A stretch of DNA of 10,088 nt from Lysobacteraceae bacterium (GTDB lineage Bacteria; Pseudomonadota; Gammaproteobacteria; Steroidobacterales; Steroidobacteraceae), in NCBI GenBank assembly GCA_012516015.1, contig JAAYXG010000250.1:1-10088 (forward strand), given 5' to 3'. Shown piece after piece: positions 1-7,092 of the stretch; positions within the stretch are counted from its first letter, which is position 1, and each line of letters starts with the position of its first letter. The notes under the pieces were generated by a model. It was not told the origin of the DNA and did no database searches. It saw nothing but the letters and a program-made list of their open reading frames with translations. The position numbers and the translations under genes are program-made.

Positions 1-83
1 CGCCGGGATACGGCAAAGACTCCGTCTGCTTTGACTCTGGATCCCGGCCTGCGCCGGGATACGGCAAAGACTCCGTCTTTGCC
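1..83. repeat. Palindromic intergenic repeat, two partial copies
   Basis: A 27-base direct repeat (1-27 and 52-78) recurs with a 51-base period. Between and within the copies are two perfect inverted repeats: ATCCCGGC/GCCGGGAT (41-48 and 53-60, 4-base loop) and GGCAAAGAC/GTCTTTGCC (63-71 and 75-83, 3-base loop). In the first copy the second hairpin is broken, because the 3' side reads on into a different sequence. The 'GGATCCCGGCC..GCCGGGAT' core resembles the dispersed intergenic palindromes common in proteobacterial genomes (from memory, not searched). The array probably continues to the left of the window. The second hairpin touches the stop codon of the small minus-strand gene and could end its transcript, but no T-tract follows it on that strand. 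Confidence 0.75.
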
Positions 84-298
84 TAATTGCTGGGGAGGTT
101 CTTGCGGCGGTCGCGCGCGTCCTTGATGAAACGCCGCCAGACGTCATAGGCATCCCATGCGCCCGTGCCTTCGATTCCCTTCGCCTCTGCAGCCGGTTCG
201 GTCGCCTCATTGATTTCGTCGGCATTCGCTGCCGCATTCGTCTCGAGCAATGGACGCTTTATCGGTCTTGTTGCACTGGTCATAAGATCGTTGGACAT
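83..298 (-). CDS. Small hypothetical protein (71 aa)
   Basis: I do not recognise this protein. The frame ends at 83 (TAG) and the last third looks genuinely coding: a polar, Ala/Glu-rich linker followed by an aromatic and basic tail containing WDAYDVWRRFIKDARDRR (about residues 48-65). This tail would form an amphipathic helix. There is no signal peptide, membrane segment or cysteine motif. I chose the ATG at 298, which has a weak GGTG about 6 bases upstream. ATGs at 352 and 283 are alternatives. The frame stays open back to a GTG at 631 inside gshA, giving 182 residues, but the extra part is Cys/Ser/Thr-rich and looks like read-through of non-coding DNA. It lies downstream of gshA on the same strand, too far away to be assumed co-transcribed. 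It might be an unannotated short conserved protein or spurious; confidence is modest. Confidence 0.45.
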   Translation of the reverse strand: MSNDLMTSATRPIKRPLLETNAAANADEINEATEPAAEAKGIEGTGAWDAYDVWRRFIKDARDRRKNLPSN

Positions 299-614
299 AG
301 CGTCACCGGAAGAGCCGGGTCGCTGGTCGGGAGTAAAGAAAACGGTATCCATGGTATGTCGCACAGCACATTCGATGCGTGCGCAGTTCTCAGTTTCGGA
401 ATTTTCAGTCGTGATCCGAGGCTCGAACTGCGCCGATGGATGTTCGACTGACGCGGTGGATCGTGGTGATCGCTCGATTATGTTCAAGCGATGCGCGGTC
501 GCGCTGGCCAGGGCGAAAGAATAGCTGCTGATTCGCTCGCACGCCAGAGCGACTTCGCATGTAGCGAGCTGCACAGCAACAGTGCATCGGCTTCGACCTT
601 CGGTGTTCTGCGTG
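299..614. other. Intergenic region, 316 bases
   Basis: No convincing gene on either strand. It is less GC-rich than its surroundings. Small inverted repeats lie close to the gshA stop: GCTCGC/GCGAGC (535-540 and 564-569) and TGCAC/GTGCA (570-574 and 582-586). They might slow or end transcription from gshA, but no T-run accompanies them. No clear promoter for the small downstream gene was found. Confidence 0.5.
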
Positions 615-2213
615 TCAAGTCGTAGTGACACTACGATCGAAATAGTTTGCGAGATATTGGTCGAAAGTCATGCGGTCGGACGCTTCCAAGTCGCGTTGCT
701 TGCGTAATGACTCCTCCGCTTCGCTTGCAAACTCCGCGAGACGCTGCTCGTTCGGCGGGTAGAGCTCGAGGAAGTAGGACTTGTGCAGACGTGACATTCG
801 CAAAGCGAACTCTACAAACGATTCGCCGCTGCTTCGCAGCTCCTCCAGACTGCGAGCGGACGGCGTGAGCCCCGGGTCGCGCACTTTCGCCTCTTGCAGC
901 TCGAGCGCGGCGGTATAGGGCTTGCTCGCTTCGCCCTCGTCCAGTAGCTCACAAAGACCTCGCATCGAATCGATGAGCTCGAGTGCCCACGCGCGCAACT
1001 CTACCGGGCGACCGTTACGGTTCAGTTGCAGGCCCGGCGCGCGGCCGCGCCGCGCCACGACGGCGTGATTCTCGTCCAGGCGCTGTTGTTCGCTCGCGCC
1101 GATCGGGTCGCTCTGTTTGAGTAGACAAAGCGCTGCGAACGCTTCGATGAAGCGCAGCTTGTTCTGATTCACCCCGACGGGATCGAAGGCACTCACGTCG
1201 AGCGCGCGGAACTCGACGTACTCGACGCCGCCGCGCTCGAGCGCCTGCGTCGGATGCTCGCCCGAACGCGCCACGCGCTTCGGTCTGATGTAGCTGTAGT
1301 ACTCGTTCTCGATCTGCAGCAAGTTCGCATTGAGCTGACGGTACTCGCCATCCACTTTGACGCCGATCTTCTCGTACTCCGGCTGTGGCGTGCTCACGGC
1401 CGCCGACAGGTCCCGTATGTACTCTTCCAGGCTGTTGACGCTGATCTCGAGGCCGGCTTGATGTTTGTTGCGGTAGCCGAGATCGCTCATGCGCAAGGAC
1501 GTCGCGTAAGGGTCGTATAGCGTGCCCGGCGAGAGCTGCTCGAGATCGTGCTCGCGGCCGCGTACGAACGAGCTGCAGAGCGCCGGAGAATTACCGAACA
1601 GATATAGGATCAGCCAACCGAAGCGTCGATAGTTGCGCAACAGTCCGAAATAGCTCGCCGAAACGAAATCCTGATCGACGGCGCGCGTCTGGAGCGCCTC
1701 TCCGAAGACGGGCCAGAATTGCTGCGGGAACGAGTAGTTGTAGTGGACGCCCGCGATGGCCTGCATCAGCCGCCCGTAGCGGTATCCGAGACCGCGTCGA
1801 TAGACCTCTTTCATCCGCCCGACGTTGGACGTGCCGTAGTAGGCGATCGGGATGCTTTCGTCGCCGTCGACGATGCACGGCATGCTCGTCGCCCACAACA
1901 ACTGCTCGCCCAAGTGCCGGTAGACGAACTGATGCAAATCGCAGAGGTACTGCAAGAGTTCCCAGGACTGGGTGAACGCAGGCGTGACGAGCTCGATGAG
2001 CGCCTCGGAATAGTCCGTCGTGATGTGCTCGTGCGTGAGCGCGGATCCGAGCGCGACCGGATGCGGCGTCTGAGAGATCCGCCCATCGGGCGTGACGCGC
2101 AACGATTCCTTCTCGACGCCTTTGAGCCCGCGCTGCAATACGCCCCGCTCGCGTGAGTTCACGAGCGTGCTCAAGCGCCGCTCGAAAGCGCGATCGATAC
2201 CTCGGCCGCTCAT
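615..2213 (-). CDS. gshA: Glutamate-cysteine ligase, E. coli type
   Basis: Joins L-glutamate and L-cysteine using ATP to make gamma-glutamylcysteine, the first and usually rate-limiting step of cytosolic glutathione synthesis. The 532 residues compare with about 518 in E. coli GshA, and similarity is collinear along the length. Visible blocks: VEKESLRV (33-40) with the paired glutamates expected to bind Mg-ATP; GSALTHEHITTDYSEALIE (56-74); YGTSNVGRMKEVYRRGL (126-142); MQAIAGVHYNYS (150-161); RPKR (310-313); and GGVEYVEFRALDVSAFDP (328-345). The ATG at 2213 starts 9 bases after the stop of the Mpo1-like gene and has only a weak ribosome-binding site (GCGAG), so translation may be coupled to that gene. 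No glutathione synthetase (gshB) is in the window. The C-terminal tail is slightly longer than in E. coli. Identification is firm. Confidence 0.97.
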   Translation of the reverse strand: MSGRGIDRAFERRLSTLVNSRERGVLQRGLKGVEKESLRVTPDGRISQTPHPVALGSALTHEHITTDYSEALIELVTPAFTQSWELLQYLCDLHQFVYRHLGEQLLWATSMPCIVDGDESIPIAYYGTSNVGRMKEVYRRGLGYRYGRLMQAIAGVHYNYSFPQQFWPVFGEALQTRAVDQDFVSASYFGLLRNYRRFGWLILYLFGNSPALCSSFVRGREHDLEQLSPGTLYDPYATSLRMSDLGYRNKHQAGLEISVNSLEEYIRDLSAAVSTPQPEYEKIGVKVDGEYRQLNANLLQIENEYYSYIRPKRVARSGEHPTQALERGGVEYVEFRALDVSAFDPVGVNQNKLRFIEAFAALCLLKQSDPIGASEQQRLDENHAVVARRGRAPGLQLNRNGRPVELRAWALELIDSMRGLCELLDEGEASKPYTAALELQEAKVRDPGLTPSARSLEELRSSGESFVEFALRMSRLHKSYFLELYPPNEQRLAEFASEAEESLRKQRDLEASDRMTFDQYLANYFDRSVTTT

Positions 2214-2222
2214 ATGCTCGCG

Positions 2223-2552
2223 CTAAAACTTGATGCGACCGGTCAGCACGTCGCGAAACAACGCGAAATCGCCGAGCAGGCTGTACCAGGGATACTGGAA
2301 AGTAGCGGGTCGATTCTTCTCGAAGACGAAATGACCGATCCATGCGAACCCGTAACCCGCGACCGGCGCGGCGAGCAGAAACCATGGATTGCGCGTGACG
2401 AGCGCGCCAGCCAGGATGATCACGACCGCAGCGGTACCGATAACATGCAGGCGCCTGCACGTCGGATCGCGGTGCTCCGACAGATAGAACGGATAGAAGT
2501 CAGCGAAGCGCCGAAATCGCTCATGAGGACGCACTGACGCGGGCTGGTCCAT
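2223..2552 (-). CDS. Mpo1-like (DUF962) small membrane protein
   Basis: A 109-residue protein of the DUF962/YGL010w family. The yeast member Mpo1 is an iron-dependent dioxygenase that removes one carbon from 2-hydroxy fatty acids; the bacterial members are mostly uncharacterised. Family hallmarks seen here: FADFYPFYLSEHRDP (16-30), RRLHVIGT (33-40), and AWIGHFVFEKNRPATFQYP (70-88), which supply conserved histidines at 27, 36 and 74 that could hold a metal. Two hydrophobic stretches (about 40-53 and 57-77) suggest a small integral membrane protein. I start it at the ATG at 2552, which gives the usual family length. A GTG at 2675 would add 41 residues with no family resemblance, and a candidate promoter overlaps that start. 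It is first in an operon with gshA, separated by 9 bases. The oxidase activity is inferred from the yeast homologue only. Confidence 0.88.
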   Translation of the reverse strand: MDQPASVRPHERFRRFADFYPFYLSEHRDPTCRRLHVIGTAAVVIILAGALVTRNPWFLLAAPVAGYGFAWIGHFVFEKNRPATFQYPWYSLLGDFALFRDVLTGRIKF

Positions 2553-2677
2553 GGTGGGGCAGAAGCGCTCGAAAGGTGGGCAAACCGCAGTTTCGTCAGC
2601 GGCATCAAAGGCGTCAAGCACATGCTTGAGGGCGGGTGGAATATCGGTCCGGCCGTGGCGGGCGAGCACCCTCACCG

Positions 2678-2706
2678 CTCATCGGACAATGACGACGTTT
2701 CGTCAA
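2678..2706 (-). promoter_or_regulatory. Candidate promoter for the Mpo1-like/gshA operon
   Basis: On the minus strand TTGACG (2701-2706) is separated by 17 bases from GATGAG (2678-2683). The -35 match is good and the -10 match is poor. It lies in the divergent gap to the diguanylate cyclase gene. If used, transcription would begin near 2671, inside the possible GTG-initiated extension of the Mpo1-like gene, which favours the shorter start at 2552. Confidence 0.3.
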
Positions 2707-2771
2707 GTTTCGGACACACCATCCCCTCCCTGTGATCTGATTGGGGTGTTTTCGGGGCAGTAATCGCGGGT

Positions 2772-3635
2772 GTGTGTCTGGTGGACCTCCCGAACGTGGG
2801 CGTGTTGTCGACGGCCTTCGCGGACAAGTCGTCGGTCGGGCTCGTTGTGGCGCTCCTGGTCGCCGTAGCGGCCGCGCTCGCGCACACGCGGTCCCTGCGT
2901 GCGCGCATCGCGCGACGCACGCGAGAGCTCGAGCAAGAGCTGGCGGCGAGACGGCGTGTCGAAAAGGAGCTCGAAGCGGTTCGCGCCGATTTGGAGACGC
3001 GCGTGCAGGAACGTACGCGCACGCTCGAAGCGCGCAACGCCGAGCTCACACAGCTGCGCTTGGCGCTCGAAACCGCCAACCAACGACTGAAACGTCTCGT
3101 CGCGGTGGACGCGTTGACCGGCATCGCGAACCGGCGCCACTTCGACCGTGTGCTCGACCGCGAGCTGCGCCGCGCTCGCCGCGAATCCCTGCCGCTGTCG
3201 CTCGTGTTTCTCGATCTGGACGAGTTCAAACGATACAACGATACGTATGGGCATGCGCGCGGCGACGACGTGCTGCGCCTCGTCGCGCAAACATTGGACG
3301 AGACTTTCCGCCGCGGCGGCGATTTGGTCGCCCGATACGGCGGAGAAGAATTCGCCGTCGTCTTGCCAGGTGTGGATGGCCGCCGAGCTTCGCTATATGC
3401 CGAACGCTTGCGCCGGCGGATCTGGCGCCTTGCGGTTCCTTATGAAGCCTCTCAGGTTGCGGACCGCGTCACGATCAGCGGCGGCGTCGCGACGGTACCG
3501 CCCGGACTGACGGCGACCGCCGATCACCTGCTTCGCGCCGCCGACAAAGCGCTTTATCGCGCCAAGTGTCAGGGCCGAAATCGAATCGCCTCCGGCACGG
3601 TCACGATAGAAGAAGCGGATCGCTTGGCCGGGTGA
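2772..3635 (+). CDS. Membrane-anchored diguanylate cyclase (GGDEF)
   Basis: Condenses two GTP into cyclic di-GMP, the second messenger for the motile/sessile switch. Order of parts in 287 residues: a short N-terminus, one membrane helix (about 20-38), a long Arg/Glu-rich coiled coil (about 40-108) with heptad spacing suited to dimerisation, then a GGDEF domain (about 110-277). Catalytic features are intact: DLDEFKRYND (148-157) with the metal-binding Asp and the guanine-binding Asn156, D165, and GGEEF (190-194). RGGD (181-184) lies exactly five residues before GGEEF and fits the RxxD product-inhibition site. There is no periplasmic sensor or PAS domain, so any input must act through the helix or coiled coil. 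The GTG start at 2772 is chosen; a GTG at 2781 is nearly as good, with CGGG 10 bases upstream. It is divergent from the Mpo1-like/gshA operon, and the permease gene follows 80 bases downstream. Confidence 0.94.
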   Translation: MCLVDLPNVGVLSTAFADKSSVGLVVALLVAVAAALAHTRSLRARIARRTRELEQELAARRRVEKELEAVRADLETRVQERTRTLEARNAELTQLRLALETANQRLKRLVAVDALTGIANRRHFDRVLDRELRRARRESLPLSLVFLDLDEFKRYNDTYGHARGDDVLRLVAQTLDETFRRGGDLVARYGGEEFAVVLPGVDGRRASLYAERLRRRIWRLAVPYEASQVADRVTISGGVATVPPGLTATADHLLRAADKALYRAKCQGRNRIASGTVTIEEADRLAG

Positions 3636-3715
3636 GCGAACGCTCGCGCGAGTCTCGTACGAGTATAGTGTGCTCGTCGAAGACGGCTCGAAAGAACAAC
3701 CGGACGAAGGAGCGC

Positions 3716-5266
3716 ATGGCAGATAAGAAGCGCATCGGCAGCGTCACGTATAAGAATGCCGGCCAGGAGTACTTCGAGAAGCGCGGCCTCAAGCGATACG
3801 CCCGAGTCTGGTCGCTATGGGCGCTCGGCGTCGGCGCGGTCATCTCCGGACATTTCTCAGGGTGGAATCTCGGCATCGGCGCGGGCGGATGGGGCGGCTT
3901 GTTCTTCGCCGCAATCATCATCGCCATCATGTATCTCGGCCTGATCTTCAGTCTCGCGGAAATGTCGCCGGCGCTTCCTCACACGGGCGGGGCGTATTCG
4001 TTCGCGCGCAGCGCGATGGGGCCCTGGGGCGGATTCATCACCGGCCTTGCCGAAAGCATCGAATACATTCTCACGCCGGCGGTGATCGTATTTTTCATCG
4101 GCTCGTATCTGACCAGCATCTTCGAAACGCCCGCTCATCTACAGCCGCTGTGGTGGATCCTGTGCTACGTCCTGTTCGTCGCACTGAATTACGTCGGCGT
4201 CGAGCTCTCGTTCAAGATCTCAGTCGTCGTGACGCTGCTTGCGCTCGGCGTGCTCGCGGTCTTTTGGGTCAGCGCGATTCCTTACGCCGACTTTTCGCGC
4301 TGGGCGCTCAACATAGCGATGGGACCGGACGGCAAGCCCATGGAGCTGCCGAACGGCGGAGGCGAATTTCTGCCGATGGGCTGGGCGGGCGTGCTCGCGG
4401 CCCTGCCGTTCGCGGTGTGGTTGTTCTTGGCGATCGAAGAATTGCCGCTCGCGGCAGAAGAATCCGTCGCGCCCGAGAAAGACATGCCCAAGGGACTCAT
4501 CTTCGGCATGTTCACCCTGTCGTTCTCGGCATTGTTGATCATCTTCCTGAATGCCTCCATCGGTTCGCGCGATGCAGGTCAGCTCCACGGCGCGTACTCG
4601 CTCGCGATGTCCGCCGAGCCGCTGCTCGACGGGTTTCGTGTCATCTACGGCACCGATATCGCGAAGCTCTTGTCCTTGTTGGCGGTAATCGGCCTGATCG
4701 CGAGCTTCCACACGATCATTTTCGCCTTCGGCCGCCAGATCTACTCGCTGTCGCGCGCCGGTTACTATCCGGCCTTCATGTCGATCACGCACGGATCGCG
4801 CAAGACGCCGCATGTCGCGCTGTTCACCGGTGCGCTCATCGGGCTCACGGTCATCACGGCTGTGTGGGTCGCGCGCGGCGCGACAGCGGCAGCCGCAACG
4901 ATCGGCGCGACGCTGCTCAACATGGCCGTGTTCGGCGCCATGATCTCGTACGCGCTTCAAGGTATCTCATTCATCCTGTTGCGCCGGAGAATGCCCAACA
5001 TCGAGAGACCCTATCGCAGCCCGCTCGGGATTCCGGGCGCGGCGCTCACCGTGTCGATCGCCATCGTGACGCTGTACTTTCAACTGCAGCACGAGGCGTA
5101 TCGAGTCGGCGTGTACGCATCGCTCGCGTGGTACGTCACCGGCATTCTGTACTTCGCTTTCATCGGTCGGCACGGGCTCGTGCTCTCGCCCGAGGAAGAG
5201 TTCGCACTGACTCGAGGCGGACATGGCCATCCGCAGCGCGACGGATACGGCACGACGAAGGTGTAG
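3716..5266 (+). CDS. APC-superfamily permease, ethanolamine type
   Basis: An inner-membrane transporter of 516 residues in the amino acid-polyamine-organocation superfamily, most like ethanolamine permeases (Eat family). The opening helix region GVGAVISGHFSGWNLG (38-53), the block SLAEMSPALPHTGGAYSFAR (79-98), AIEELPLAAEE (239-249) and FAFGRQIYSLSRAGYYPAF (336-354) are the family's conserved stretches. About twelve hydrophobic segments are visible. The charged tail (about 490-516) is Gly/His-rich and unusual. The ATG at 3716 has a strong GAAGGAG three bases upstream. The frame is open for 50 more codons upstream, overlapping the cyclase gene, but that part is Arg/Ser-rich and not family-like. 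A TATAGT at 3664 could be a -10 box but has no matching -35. No ethanolamine ammonia-lyase genes are nearby, so the substrate could be another small amine or amino acid. Confidence 0.88.
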   Translation: MADKKRIGSVTYKNAGQEYFEKRGLKRYARVWSLWALGVGAVISGHFSGWNLGIGAGGWGGLFFAAIIIAIMYLGLIFSLAEMSPALPHTGGAYSFARSAMGPWGGFITGLAESIEYILTPAVIVFFIGSYLTSIFETPAHLQPLWWILCYVLFVALNYVGVELSFKISVVVTLLALGVLAVFWVSAIPYADFSRWALNIAMGPDGKPMELPNGGGEFLPMGWAGVLAALPFAVWLFLAIEELPLAAEESVAPEKDMPKGLIFGMFTLSFSALLIIFLNASIGSRDAGQLHGAYSLAMSAEPLLDGFRVIYGTDIAKLLSLLAVIGLIASFHTIIFAFGRQIYSLSRAGYYPAFMSITHGSRKTPHVALFTGALIGLTVITAVWVARGATAAAATIGATLLNMAVFGAMISYALQGISFILLRRRMPNIERPYRSPLGIPGAALTVSIAIVTLYFQLQHEAYRVGVYASLAWYVTGILYFAFIGRHGLVLSPEEEFALTRGGHGHPQRDGYGTTKV

Positions 5267-5305
5267 CTCGGGCCGCTTCGCGCCGTATTTCGCAAGCGCC
5301 CGAGC
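5266..5305 (+). terminator. Hairpin after the permease gene
   Basis: GCTCGGGC (5266-5273) pairs perfectly with GCCCGAGC (5298-5305). After one unpaired C the stem continues as GCTT/AAGC (5275-5278 and 5294-5297), giving twelve pairs that begin on the last base of the stop codon. No strong T-run follows, so it is either an imperfect intrinsic terminator or an mRNA 3' stabiliser. Confidence 0.5.
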
Positions 5306-5314
5306 ACACGTTCA

Positions 5315-5343
5315 TTGAGAATTCAGAGCCGCGCTCCCATAGT
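5315..5343 (+). promoter_or_regulatory. Candidate sigma-70 promoter for the DUF2845 gene
   Basis: TTGAGA (5315-5320) and CATAGT (5338-5343) are spaced by exactly 17 bases. Five of six and four of six positions match the consensus. Initiation six to eight bases after the -10 box would fall at or next to the ATG at 5351, implying a leaderless or nearly leaderless mRNA, in keeping with the lack of a good ribosome-binding site. Confidence 0.35.
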
Positions 5344-5350
5344 ACGGACC

Positions 5351-5701
5351 ATGCGAGCCCTTGCTGCCATCGTCGCGCTTGCTTTTCTGCTGATCGCGCC
5401 GGCGGAAGCCGATGCAATGCGGTGCAGCGGCCGAGTGATCAGTGACGGCGCGACACGCACGACCGTGCGCCAGTTCTGCGGCGAGCCGAGCGATATCGTC
5501 ACGCGCACGATTCTGCGCCGCCCGTACTACGACTTTCACGGCCGCATCGTGTATTACGGCGATGGCTTGATCGAGGTTCCCGTCGAGATCTGGACGTACA
5601 ACTTCGGACCCTACAAGCTCATGCGCCGCGTGCGCTTCGTCGACGGGCTCGTCGAAGAAATCGAAACGCTGGGGTATGGGTATCATGAGAAGGACGGTTG
5701 A
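5351..5701 (+). CDS. Secreted DUF2845 family protein
   Basis: A 116-residue exported protein of unknown function. Residues 1-22 form a typical signal peptide: Met-Arg, a hydrophobic core ALAAIVALAFLLIAP, then Ala-rich residues with likely cleavage after AEA (20) or ADA. The mature part begins near MRCSGRVISDGATRTTVRQFCGEP (23-46). That is the DUF2845 signature, with two cysteines (25 and 43) that could form a periplasmic disulfide. The rest is Tyr/Arg-rich beta-type sequence, including VEIWTYNFGPYKLMRRVRF (78-96). I start at the ATG at 5351 because it puts the signal peptide at the terminus; a TTG at 5315 would add twelve residues in front of it. The last codons, GAC GGT TGA, lie inside a heptamer repeat. 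The MATE gene converges on it with a 31-base gap. The family assignment is good but its role is unknown. Confidence 0.85.
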   Translation: MRALAAIVALAFLLIAPAEADAMRCSGRVISDGATRTTVRQFCGEPSDIVTRTILRRPYYDFHGRIVYYGDGLIEVPVEIWTYNFGPYKLMRRVRFVDGLVEEIETLGYGYHEKDG

Positions 5702-5757
5702 CTGCTGACAGTCAGAACCTCTTTTCTGGCCGTCAACCGTCAACCGTCAACCTTTTT
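5693..5757 (+). terminator. Heptamer-armed hairpin between converging genes
   Basis: GACGGTTGAC (5693-5702) is perfectly complementary to GTCAACCGTC, which occurs in two overlapping registers (5732-5741 and 5739-5748) because CCGTCAA is repeated three times in tandem (5730-5750). The loop contains a second palindrome, CTGAC-A-GTCAG (5705-5715). On the plus strand the hairpin is followed by five Ts (5753-5757), so it can serve as an intrinsic terminator for the DUF2845 gene. On the minus strand no T-run follows. The element overlaps the 3' ends of both genes and supplies their stop codons. Confidence 0.6.
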
Positions 5758-7085
5758 CTGCTGACGGCTAAAAATCGCGACACCAACAAGACGGCGCTCA
5801 ACGAGAGACCGACGATCAAGCCGATCCACACATAGATCGGTCCGCCCTGCCTGACGACGCCGAAATAGTACGCAAGCGAAAAGCCGACGACCCAATACGA
5901 GAAGACGCAGAAGACGAGCGGCACCGCCGTGTCTTTGAAGCCGCGCAACGCGCCGGCTGCGCCCACTTGAATGCCGTCGGAAAGCTGAAAGAGAGCCGCC
6001 ATGAGTAGGAGCGTCGCCGCGAGCTCGCGTACCGGAGGATCTCTCGTGTAGAGCGCCGCAATGCCGTCGTTGAGCACGACGATGCCGAGCGCCGACGTGA
6101 ACATCACGACCGCGCAGATCGAGATGCCGAGCAGGCCGATCGAACGCGCGCGAGCGCGATCGCCCCGACCGAGCGTGTGCCCCACGTGGATCGTCGTCGC
6201 AGAGCTGACCGCGAGCGGCACCATGAACATGAACGAGGCGTAGTTGAGCGCGATCTGATGCGCTCCCGCGGTGATGGCGCCCATCGATCCCATGATCAAT
6301 GCGGCGGCGACGAACAAGCCGCCTTCCGCGAGAATGCTGCCCGCGATGGGCGCGCCGATTCTCGCGAGCTCGCGCAGCGTACGGCCATGCGGCCGCGCGA
6401 TGCTCGCGAAGAACTCGAACGGCCGGTAAGCGCGATGGCGCCGCATGTGCAAGAACATCGCCACGAACATGAACCAGAAGACGATGGCCGTCGCGACCCC
6501 GCATCCGATGGCACCCAACGCCGGCATGCCGAACTTGCCGTAAATGAACACCCAATTCCCGAACACGTTCAACGCGAGCGCGACGAGACCGATGTACATG
6601 ATGGGCTTCGTGCGCCCCAGCCCTTCGCTCGTGTAGCGAAGCGAGAAGAACGCAAGCGCGCCCGGCATGCCCCACGTGATCGCATGCACGTAGCCGATCG
6701 AGGTCGGGAGAATGTCTGCGTCGATGCGGATCGCAGGTAACACCCAGTCGACTTGCCGCAGCCCGGAGACGAGCACGACCGCAAGTGCGAGCGCGAGCCA
6801 CCACGACTGGCGCACGTAGCCCACCGCCGCGATCCGGTCGTCGGCGCCGTTCGCATGCGCGACCGTCGGCGACACGGCCATCAACATGCCGAAACCGATG
6901 AACAGAAACAAATGCCAATACGCCGCGCCCACGGCGAGACCGGCGAGTTGGACCGCGCCCACCTGCCCGGCCATGACGGTGTCGGCGAGCGTCATCCCGG
7001 TGATCGCCAAGTTGTTCGCGAGGAGCGGCCCTCCGAGCCTTGCGATGGCGCGCAGATCTGCGGTGCGGTGGTCGCGCGTATACAT
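5733..7085 (-). CDS. norM: MATE-family efflux pump, NorM/MdtK type
   Basis: An inner-membrane multidrug and toxic-compound exporter driven by sodium or protons. The 450 residues and twelve hydrophobic helices match NorM/MdtK (about 457 in E. coli) along the whole length. Residues equivalent to the cation-binding acids of Vibrio NorM (Asp36, Glu255, Asp371) are present with an offset of one: D35 in GMTLADTVMAGQ, E254 in ILAEGGLFVA and D370 in ALFQLSDGIQV. Other conserved blocks are GMPALGAIGCGVATA (186-200), AGAHQIALNYASFMFMVPL (273-291) and GALRGFKDT (378-386). The ATG at 7085 has no clear Shine-Dalgarno sequence. The gene is divergent from the thiolase across a palindromic element and convergent with the DUF2845 gene. 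Its final codons (LTVDG-stop) run into the heptamer repeat. Substrates cannot be deduced. Confidence 0.95.
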   Translation of the reverse strand: MYTRDHRTADLRAIARLGGPLLANNLAITGMTLADTVMAGQVGAVQLAGLAVGAAYWHLFLFIGFGMLMAVSPTVAHANGADDRIAAVGYVRQSWWLALALAVVLVSGLRQVDWVLPAIRIDADILPTSIGYVHAITWGMPGALAFFSLRYTSEGLGRTKPIMYIGLVALALNVFGNWVFIYGKFGMPALGAIGCGVATAIVFWFMFVAMFLHMRRHRAYRPFEFFASIARPHGRTLRELARIGAPIAGSILAEGGLFVAAALIMGSMGAITAGAHQIALNYASFMFMVPLAVSSATTIHVGHTLGRGDRARARSIGLLGISICAVVMFTSALGIVVLNDGIAALYTRDPPVRELAATLLLMAALFQLSDGIQVGAAGALRGFKDTAVPLVFCVFSYWVVGFSLAYYFGVVRQGGPIYVWIGLIVGLSLSAVLLVSRFLAVSRKRLTVDG

Positions 7086-7092
7086 TCGAGAA

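Noticed and set aside
299..631. N-terminal extension of the small minus-strand gene to a GTG inside gshA (182 residues in total)
   Set aside because: The added sequence is Cys/Ser/Thr-rich with no domain character, overlaps the gshA end by 17 bases and looks like translated non-coding DNA.
2553..2675. 41-residue N-terminal extension of the Mpo1-like protein from a GTG at 2675
   Set aside because: DUF962 proteins usually begin a few residues before the FADFYPFY-type motif; the extension has no family resemblance and overlaps a possible promoter.
3664..3669. TATAGT as a promoter -10 box for the permease
   Set aside because: No -35-like sequence at 16-18 bases upstream and no extended -10 TG; it is mentioned in the gene entry only.
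3566..3715. 50-residue extension of the permease overlapping the cyclase gene
   Set aside because: A strong GAAGGAG sits directly before the ATG at 3716, and the extension is an Arg/Ser-rich out-of-frame reading of the cyclase end.
3817..5445. Long open frames overlapping the permease (542 residues on plus, 246 on minus)
   Set aside because: They are Arg/His-rich shadows produced by the GC-biased third positions of the real gene, with no recognisable protein features.
5740..6918. 392-residue minus-strand frame inside the MATE gene
   Set aside because: A frame-shifted shadow, extremely rich in Arg and His; the MATE frame contains all conserved motifs.
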